From contig CAIWVL010000044.1 in NCBI GenBank assembly GCA_903916085.1, positions 1 to 33,608 on the forward strand: 33,608 bases of DNA. Direction: 5' to 3'. The notes under the pieces are model-generated. The model worked only from the letters and a program-made list of their open reading frames with translations. It did no database searches and had not been told where the DNA came from. Position 1 is the first letter of the stretch; each line of letters opens with the position of its first letter. The translations under genes and the position numbers were made by a program. This document shows, piece by piece, positions 28,001 through 33,608 of the stretch. The stretch is from an uncultured Spartobacteria bacterium. Lineage in GTDB: Bacteria; Verrucomicrobiota; Verrucomicrobiia; Chthoniobacterales; Chthoniobacteraceae.

Positions 28001-28276
28001 GCGGAGCTTTTGCAGGTACTTATCAGGATTTGCGTGGAACTTTTTAACGCAAGGAGTGCAGCAGAATTTCACTTCTTGGTCGTTATAGACCTCGGTCACC
28101 GTGTCGCCCATGGAGTCGAGTGTATTGCCGCTCACGAGGCAGACTTTCAAAGGATAGGCTTTCATGTGAGAGGTTTGGGCGGTTTTGGGGGTATTAGCGG
28201 TTGTAGTGCTACAGGCCGTTGCAAGTAGAGCAATGGCGGCAGTCGCGCAGAGGATCAGGCGGGTTGTTGGTTTCAT
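27998..28276 (-). CDS. Lipoprotein with YHS-like domain
   Basis: Lipobox-type ALLATACSTT; YPLKVCLVSGNTLDSMGDTVTEVYNDQEVKFCCTPCVKKFHANPDKYLQKL. Confidence 0.8.
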   Translation of the reverse strand: MKPTTRLILCATAAIALLATACSTTTANTPKTAQTSHMKAYPLKVCLVSGNTLDSMGDTVTEVYNDQEVKFCCTPCVKKFHANPDKYLQKLR

Positions 28277-28327
28277 GGGAAAAATGGGATTCGAGGGGAA
28301 GGAGCTCTTGTGTGTGGGGCACCGTGG

Positions 28328-30535
28328 TTAGAAGTGGAAAGATAGGCCGGCTCCCAAGCCGTAGTCGGTGTGGTAAGCGGCGGACAGGGAGAGGCTTTTG
28401 GTGAGGGTGTAGCTGGTTGAAATCGCCTGCTCCCAACGTTGACGCGTGTCATACTGAGAACGCAGATTGACGTTGAGGCGGGGCGTGATCTGGAAGTCTT
28501 TTGTGAGCGCCATACGGAGCGCACCCTGAGCGTCCACCGTCCCTGTTGCCGTCACAAGATGAGGCAAGCGGTACCATGCGCCCGCTACAGGACGATTTCC
28601 GCCGGGATGCTGGTTGCTGAGACGTATGCCGCCGATGGCACCAAAATTGGGCGTGATGTAGCGTTCGTATAATATGTCACCTTCGTACTCTGTGGGGCCG
28701 TGGCCTCGTTTCTTACCGACTTCCCAAGGCACAACCAAGCTGTCGCGGCCGCTCATGACTCTTGCCGTGCCCTCGGAGAGGTTTCCTAGGACGTTAAAGT
28801 CTGCAAATGCATGGCGCATCGGCATCGCATGTTCGCCTAGGTGAGGACTTGGGGTAGCTTCAGAGATGTTTTGTGGTGGATTCTCCTGCTGGTAATGGAG
28901 AACCCGCGCCATTCCCTCCATCATGTGATAAAGGATATGACAATGGAACATCCAGTCACCCGTCTCGTTTGCTTCAAACTCTAGGATACGCCGACTCATG
29001 GGCGGCACATCTACGGTGTGTTTCAGTGGAGAGAATGCGCCCTGTCCGTTAAGGAGGCGAAAAAAGTGTCCGTGGAGATGGATGGGATGATGCATCATGG
29101 TGTCATTAACTAATTCCATTTGTAAAACCTCGCCGCGTTTCACTGGGATGAGGCTTTCTTCGTCGATAGTTTTCCCATCGAAGGACCAGATGTAGCGCTG
29201 CATGTCGCCTGTGAGATGCAATGTAACGGTGCGCCTGGGCAGATTGGTCGGCAGCGTTGTGGGATGGAGCGCCCTGAGGGCGCGATAGGGCGAGAGTGGG
29301 CGCTCGGAGGAGGAGCTGCCTATCATGGGCGTTGTTTTTTCCTTCGACGTCGGCGTCGTTGTAGGTGCGGCCTTGTGCATGGAGGGGGAGTCCACCATGG
29401 GGGAATCTGCGTCATCGAGGGCGCTCATCAACATCGAGTCCATGTTGTAGAGGTTTGGGCGGGGAACATCCGGTGCAGCGTGTGCGGGGCCTTGTCCGAT
29501 GAACGCTGAGGCATTGCCTGAACCGTCCTGTGAAGTGGCTCGGATTTCCCAGCTGCCGGTCGCAGGGATTTTGACGACCAGATCGTAGGTCTCGGCGATG
29601 CCAATGAGCAGGCGCTGAATGTCTGTGGGCTGCACGGACGGCCCATCTGCGGCGACGATGCTCAAGGGGCCTGTGGCCGATTCAAGATAGAAATAGGTCG
29701 CGGCTGAGCCGTTGACGACGCGAAGACGAACGGTTTCGCCGGGGAGGCCGTTCACCTGAAACTGGCGCTGTCCGTTGATGAGAAACGCGTCATAGGCAAC
29801 GTCGGAGAGATCCATTGGAGGCATCCGTGTCTTCTCGCGTTTGAAGTAATTCGAGAGTTCGCCGGCTTGAATTGCGCCAGTGATGGATTGGGCCGTTCCC
29901 TTTTTGATGGCATACCAGTTGGAATTGCGTTTCAGAGTGCGCAGCACTTCGTTGGGATGTTCGTTTGTCCAATCGGTTAGAACGAGGACTTGTTCGCGGT
30001 CGGTCTTGATTGGCTCGCCGTTGCGGGGAGCGACTACGATCGACCCCAAGGCACCGCGTTGTTCTTGGAGACCGGTGTGCGAATGAAACCAGTAGGTGCC
30101 TGACTGCCGAAGGGTAAACTCGTAGGTGAGAGTTGTTCCAGGCGCTATGGGGGGGGTGGTGAGGTGGGGCACGCCATCCTGATCATTGGGGACCAGCAGT
30201 CCATGCCAGTGCAACGAGGTTTCTTCGTGAGATAGGCTGTTGTGGACATGGATCCGGGCGGTGTCACCCTCGTAGAAGCGCAGCGTGGGCCCGGGGACGG
30301 TTCCATTGATGGTTAACGACCTGACCGGTTTTCCTGCAGGGGCGAGGGTTTGCTCAGCGATATCGAGGTTTACATCGACGATACGTCCGGTGGAGAACGT
30401 GTTGCAGTGGCAGTCGGTTGCGGTGGAAACAGATGCCTTTTCTAAATGAGCGGAGGCTTTGTGATTCCCATGCGCGAAAGCCGAGGTGGGAAGTTGTAGG
30501 AGGCAAAAGAGCGCTAATGTGGAGCGAAAGTTCAT
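28328..30535 (-). CDS. CopA-type multicopper oxidase with C-terminal CopB-like beta-barrel-like extension
   Basis: SLHWHGLLVP, TYWFHSHTGLQEQRG, HHPIHLHGHFFRLL, GDWMFHCHILYHMMEGM copper sites; Met/Ser/Thr-rich linker; C-terminal alternating strand pattern ending ..SLSAAYHTDYGLGAGLSFHF. Confidence 0.88.
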   Translation of the reverse strand: MNFRSTLALFCLLQLPTSAFAHGNHKASAHLEKASVSTATDCHCNTFSTGRIVDVNLDIAEQTLAPAGKPVRSLTINGTVPGPTLRFYEGDTARIHVHNSLSHEETSLHWHGLLVPNDQDGVPHLTTPPIAPGTTLTYEFTLRQSGTYWFHSHTGLQEQRGALGSIVVAPRNGEPIKTDREQVLVLTDWTNEHPNEVLRTLKRNSNWYAIKKGTAQSITGAIQAGELSNYFKREKTRMPPMDLSDVAYDAFLINGQRQFQVNGLPGETVRLRVVNGSAATYFYLESATGPLSIVAADGPSVQPTDIQRLLIGIAETYDLVVKIPATGSWEIRATSQDGSGNASAFIGQGPAHAAPDVPRPNLYNMDSMLMSALDDADSPMVDSPSMHKAAPTTTPTSKEKTTPMIGSSSSERPLSPYRALRALHPTTLPTNLPRRTVTLHLTGDMQRYIWSFDGKTIDEESLIPVKRGEVLQMELVNDTMMHHPIHLHGHFFRLLNGQGAFSPLKHTVDVPPMSRRILEFEANETGDWMFHCHILYHMMEGMARVLHYQQENPPQNISEATPSPHLGEHAMPMRHAFADFNVLGNLSEGTARVMSGRDSLVVPWEVGKKRGHGPTEYEGDILYERYITPNFGAIGGIRLSNQHPGGNRPVAGAWYRLPHLVTATGTVDAQGALRMALTKDFQITPRLNVNLRSQYDTRQRWEQAISTSYTLTKSLSLSAAYHTDYGLGAGLSFHF

Positions 30536-30702
30536 GGCGAAAACCTCAAGTGACCTGAGGGTTGGCGTGCGGCGGTGAAGGCCGATGCCCGCGAGGGGCG
30601 TTGCAATGACTAGTTGGTGTACCGGTTTCGTAGAAAGAAACGCGGCGCTTAGGGACGGAGAACGATGTCTCCGGGTACAATACGTCTGTAAGAGCCCGTG
30701 GC

Positions 30703-31149
30703 TCAGATTTGGAAGGCGCAGTGCCTGAGACGAATTTCGACACGGGCCGCAACTTGCTTACGAGTGGCGTGGCGCCAATGGAGGGTAGCGGCGGATCTCT
30801 CTGAGAGCTTTCCCCAAGAGGGGGAGAGTTCAAGGAGACTCCAAGGCGTTTCTTGGGCTGGTTCGCGTGAACTCGGCGAGGCCGGAAGCGAGTCCGAGGG
30901 AATGGACTTGGGCTCGGGGGGGAGATCGCAATGGCACGTGTGCCCAAAAGAACTACAGCAATCGAAACAACCGTCTTCGCAACCCACATCAGTAAGGCCG
31001 GTGAAGTCGGTGACATCAGTGTTGCAGAGCTGCGGATTTGTGCTCGCGTAGGCAGGCTCAACCCCCGAATGGGCGTACAACGCACTCCGGCCTGAAGGGC
31101 CAAGTAACATCGCCAACACCAAGATGAGAGCGCGAATAATCATCCCCAC
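30703..31149 (-). CDS. Small exported Cys-rich protein of the copper cassette
   Basis: Signal peptide MIIRALILVLAMLLGPSGRSALYAHS; CEDGCFDCCSSFGHTCHCDLPPEP; directly upstream of the copper oxidase on the same strand. Confidence 0.65.
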   Translation of the reverse strand: MGMIIRALILVLAMLLGPSGRSALYAHSGVEPAYASTNPQLCNTDVTDFTGLTDVGCEDGCFDCCSSFGHTCHCDLPPEPKSIPSDSLPASPSSREPAQETPWSLLELSPSWGKLSERSAATLHWRHATRKQVAARVEIRLRHCAFQI

Positions 31150-31255
31150 CCCTTGAGTCTCGCACAGCTCAGCGCCTGTGGCAACGGGGCAAAGCGAGGA
31201 GGGGGCCCTTTTTGAAAAGTTTCCGTGGCGCAGGCAACCGTCTGGAGTGCGGCGG

Positions 31256-31354
31256 GCGATGTAAGTTGTGGAAGCAGCTACATCACATGGGTGTGCTTCC
31301 GCGGTAGCGTCGACAGGGGTGGCGACGCTACCGCATTTTTTTTTTGCCCCGATG
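31256..31354 (+). repeat. Structured ~98-bp repeat copy 1
   Basis: gcgatgtaagttgtggaagcagctacatcacatgggtgtgcttccgcggtagcgtcgacaggggtggcgacgctaccgca + T10; repeated at 31474. Confidence 0.9.
31301..31345 (+). terminator. Terminator-like hairpin of repeat copy 1
   Basis: 12-bp perfect stem gcggtagcgtcg (31301-31312)/cgacgctaccgc (31323-31334) followed by a and 10 Ts. Confidence 0.75.
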
Positions 31355-31473
31355 TTTGCGCAAATGGGCTCGCAAATGTGTGCTCAAACTCAGCCTATTT
31401 TACCACGCCGCAGGTTGCTCTGAGGCCTTTACTTAAATTGCGGTACCACGTGCAACCGGGGTTCTCACCAGCG

Positions 31474-31570
31474 GCGATGTAAGTTGTGGAAGCAGCTACA
31501 TCACATGGGTGTGTTTCCGCGGTAGCGTCGACAGGGGTGGCGACGCTACCGCATTTTTTTTGCTCCGATG
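31474..31570 (+). repeat. Structured ~98-bp repeat copy 2
   Basis: Same sequence as copy 1 except C>T in gtgcttcc/gtgtttcc, T8 instead of T10 and gcccc/gctcc. Confidence 0.9.
31519..31561 (+). terminator. Terminator-like hairpin of repeat copy 2
   Basis: 12-bp perfect stem gcggtagcgtcg (31519-31530)/cgacgctaccgc (31541-31552) followed by a and 8 Ts. Confidence 0.75.
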
Positions 31571-31696
31571 CGGCCTCTGTGAGAAGGGTGCGCCGTACCT
31601 GCGCAATGTGGGCGGGTTTGTTTTTAAGATTGCATCCTTGCACTTTTGCGAGCACGTCGGAGGATTCGGCTGGCGCTATACCCATTCCGACCGCTT

Positions 31697-32569
31697 ATGA
31701 CACAACCCACCCTAAAAAGCATGGAATCCCTCGTTGAGGCACTGCCCTACATCCAAAAGTACAGAGGACAGACCTTTGTGATTAAATACGGCGGGAGTGC
31801 CATGGAAGATGAGGCGGTAGTGGCAGGAATGCTTCAAGACGTGGTTTTTTTGGAGGCGGTTGGAATCAATCCTGTGCTTATTCATGGTGGAGGCAAGGCG
31901 ATCACCCAGCGTATGAGCGCGGCGGGGTTGCCCGCACGGTTTGTCAATGGATTGAGGGTCACCAGTGCGGAGGCCATCCACATCGTTGAGGAAGTGCTCG
32001 ATACCGTGGTCAATCCCTCCATTGTCAAACATCTCAACGCCTCCAAGGGCAGGGCGGTGGGTATTCCGGGAAAACGTGTTCTGATAGGGCGCAAGCTTGT
32101 TCCTCAAGCGGACGGGGCTGAACTCGTAGACATGGGGTTCGTGGGAGAGGTCGTGGAAGTGCGCTTGGATGAAGTTGAGCGCGCGATTGCAGCGGAGGCC
32201 GTGCCTGTGATTTCGCCTTTAGCTCAAGACGAGTCGGGTGTGTCTCTGAACATCAACGCCGACATTGCAGCGGGGACGGTCGCTGGTGGGCTGCGTGCGG
32301 CTAAGATGATTTATCTGTCCGATGTCCCGGGATTGATGCGGGACCACCGCGATCCATCGACTCTGATTCCTTCCGTAAACCGGGCGCAGATTCAGCAGTT
32401 GGTGGCTGAGGGGATTATCGCCGGAGGGATGTTGCCCAAGGTGAATTCAGCTCTAAATGCGCTCGAACGCGGAGTCCGGAAAGTCCACTTTATCGACGGG
32501 CGTATCCCACATGCGCTCCTCCAAGAAGTGTTTACTGACGAGGGTATTGGCACGGAAGTCGTGCGGTAA
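31697..32569 (+). CDS. argB: Acetylglutamate kinase
   Basis: TFVIKYGGSAMEDE, PVLIHGGGKAITQRM, LNINADIAAGTVAGGLRAAKMIYLSDVPGLM, GGMLPKVNSALNALERGVRKVHFIDGRIPHALLQEVFTDEGIGTEV. Confidence 0.95.
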   Translation: MTQPTLKSMESLVEALPYIQKYRGQTFVIKYGGSAMEDEAVVAGMLQDVVFLEAVGINPVLIHGGGKAITQRMSAAGLPARFVNGLRVTSAEAIHIVEEVLDTVVNPSIVKHLNASKGRAVGIPGKRVLIGRKLVPQADGAELVDMGFVGEVVEVRLDEVERAIAAEAVPVISPLAQDESGVSLNINADIAAGTVAGGLRAAKMIYLSDVPGLMRDHRDPSTLIPSVNRAQIQQLVAEGIIAGGMLPKVNSALNALERGVRKVHFIDGRIPHALLQEVFTDEGIGTEVVR

Positions 32570-32586
32570 GGCATCGATGCGCAGGC

Positions 32587-32625
32587 GCGCGAGAAAAATT
32601 GCTCAGGGTTGATTCCCTCTCGCGC
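32587..32625. other. tRNA acceptor/T-arm minihelix-like sequence
   Basis: gcgcgag (32587-32593)/ctcgcgc (32619-32625) 7-bp stem enclosing aggg-ttgatt-ccct (32605-32618). Confidence 0.35.
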
Positions 32626-32679
32626 TCCGACTGGAGAGCTCCTGGTTCGACATGGCAATCCGGTGGCTCTCGTCGCCCT

Positions 32680-32715
32680 AAGACTGACACCACCGGTATC
32701 CCAGTTCTCAGTCTT
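32680..32715. repeat. Inverted repeat aagactga/tcagtctt between convergent argB and thrC
   Basis: Perfect 8-bp arms at 32680-32687 and 32708-32715. Confidence 0.45.
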
Positions 32716-32803
32716 CGGCCGGAGCTTTGACGATTAGAACTCTATTAGGACTATTTTTGGACCCCGTTTGGGGCGGTACATTCAAGAGCCCTTCCTCCAG
32801 GGG

Positions 32804-33608
32804 CTAGCTAATCAGGCGTAGTATTTCGTCGCGGTCGGCCTTCGCCGTAAGGAGTTTATCGAACTGCCCTTTAGCCACATCGGGATCCTTCAGGCCGTGG
32901 CCTGTGACAGTACAGACAATCCGCGAGCCCTCGGGGAAGCGTCCGGCGTCATAGGCGCGATTGGAATCGGCGTCCAGCGACTTGAAGAGACCGGCGATGC
33001 TTGCCGCGCTAGCCGGCTCAACGAAGATGCCCTCATTGGAGGAGAGCCAAAGTTGGGCTGCGAGAATCTCTGCATCCGTGACGATGTCCACCGCGCCACC
33101 GCTGTTTGCAATAGCTGCATCGGCCTTGTCCCAGCTAGCCGGGTTGCCAATGCGGATGGCGGTTGCAATTGTTTCAGGGCTTTCGATGACGCGTTTGTGG
33201 AAAATGGGGGCTGAACCCGCCGCTTGAAAGCCAAGCATCACGGGGGTGCGGCTGGATTTTCCTAGGGCGTGAAACTCTTGGTATCCCAGCCAGTAGGCGC
33301 TGATGTTTCCCGCGTTGCCCACTGGAAGGATGTGGATATCGGGGGCATCGCCCAGTTCTTCGATGATCTCGAAGCTGGCGGTTTTTTGTCCCTGGAGACG
33401 GTCTGGATTGATCGAGTTGACAACAGCTACGGCCTCAGTCTCGCCGATTTCACGCACGAGCCGGAGGGCATCGTCGAAGTTGCCTTCGATGGCGACGACT
33501 TTGGCTCCGTACATGAAAGCCTGGGCGAGTTTACCGTAGCTTATTTTACCTGCTGGAAGCAGCACGATACACGCGATGCTTGCGCGCGCTGCATAGGCGG
33601 CGGCAAGA
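32804..33608 (-). CDS. thrC: Threonine synthase, N-terminus truncated by window edge
   Basis: [87 protein letters not shown]; frame stays open to 33608. Confidence 0.93.
   Translation of the reverse strand, partial: LAAAYAARASIACIVLLPAGKISYGKLAQAFMYGAKVVAIEGNFDDALRLVREIGETEAVAVVNSINPDRLQGQKTASFEIIEELGDAPDIHILPVGNAGNISAYWLGYQEFHALGKSSRTPVMLGFQAAGSAPIFHKRVIESPETIATAIRIGNPASWDKADAAIANSGGAVDIVTDAEILAAQLWLSSNEGIFVEPASAASIAGLFKSLDADSNRAYDAGRFPEGSRIVCTVTGHGLKDPDVAKGQFDKLLTAKADRDEILRLIS

Noticed and set aside
30546-31103. 185-aa ORF on the - strand
   Set aside because: Overlaps, in another frame, the 148-aa ORF that has a signal peptide and Cys motifs; Arg/Pro-rich shadow ORF.
31225-31737. ORFs 31225-31482 and 31486-31737 spanning the structured repeats
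   Set aside because: The shared peptides come from the non-coding repeat and its T-run; no start/RBS or family support.
1-33608. rRNA operons, complete tRNAs, transposases or integrases
   Set aside because: None recognised; the tRNA-like minihelix at 32587 lacks D and anticodon arms.

Overview
33.6-kb bacterial window, probably Verrucomicrobiota (inferred from a TIGR02597-like protein and the overall protein style). Left to right: (i) a decayed accessory patch with a frameshifted AAA ATPase (142-1357), a truncated partner gene joined to a HepT/DUF86-like fragment (1354-1688), and an intact AAA_14/DUF4143 ATPase behind a perfect 13-bp-arm palindrome; (ii) serine O-acetyltransferase (-), a Tat-exported hydroxypyruvate-isomerase-like TIM barrel, and a coiled-coil/zinc-ribbon membrane protein with a 180-bp tandem repeat; (iii) a multiply disrupted DUF2201 VWA-like metallopeptidase pseudogene (~7296-7899); (iv) a ~16.8-kb, tightly spaced, same-strand array of seven mostly secreted proteins (8127-24971), including a tail-fibre-like protein with a Peptidase_S74 chaperone domain and a 2835-aa giant protein whose C-terminal third resembles the pore/TcB-binding/C-terminal regions of Tc-toxin TcA subunits; (v) RapA-type SNF2 helicase; (vi) a copper cassette on the - strand, including a multicopper oxidase with a C-terminal beta-barrel-like extension; (vii) two near-identical ~98-bp structured repeats, each ending in a 12-bp stem plus T-run, upstream of argB; (viii) argB and a 3' portion of threonine synthase separated by hairpin-rich DNA containing a tRNA-minihelix-like sequence. 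The strongest candidate for an undescribed system is the secreted array with the TcA-like giant protein, because no TcB/TcC/Rhs partner is seen in the window. All family assignments are by eye from translated sequence; no searches were run.
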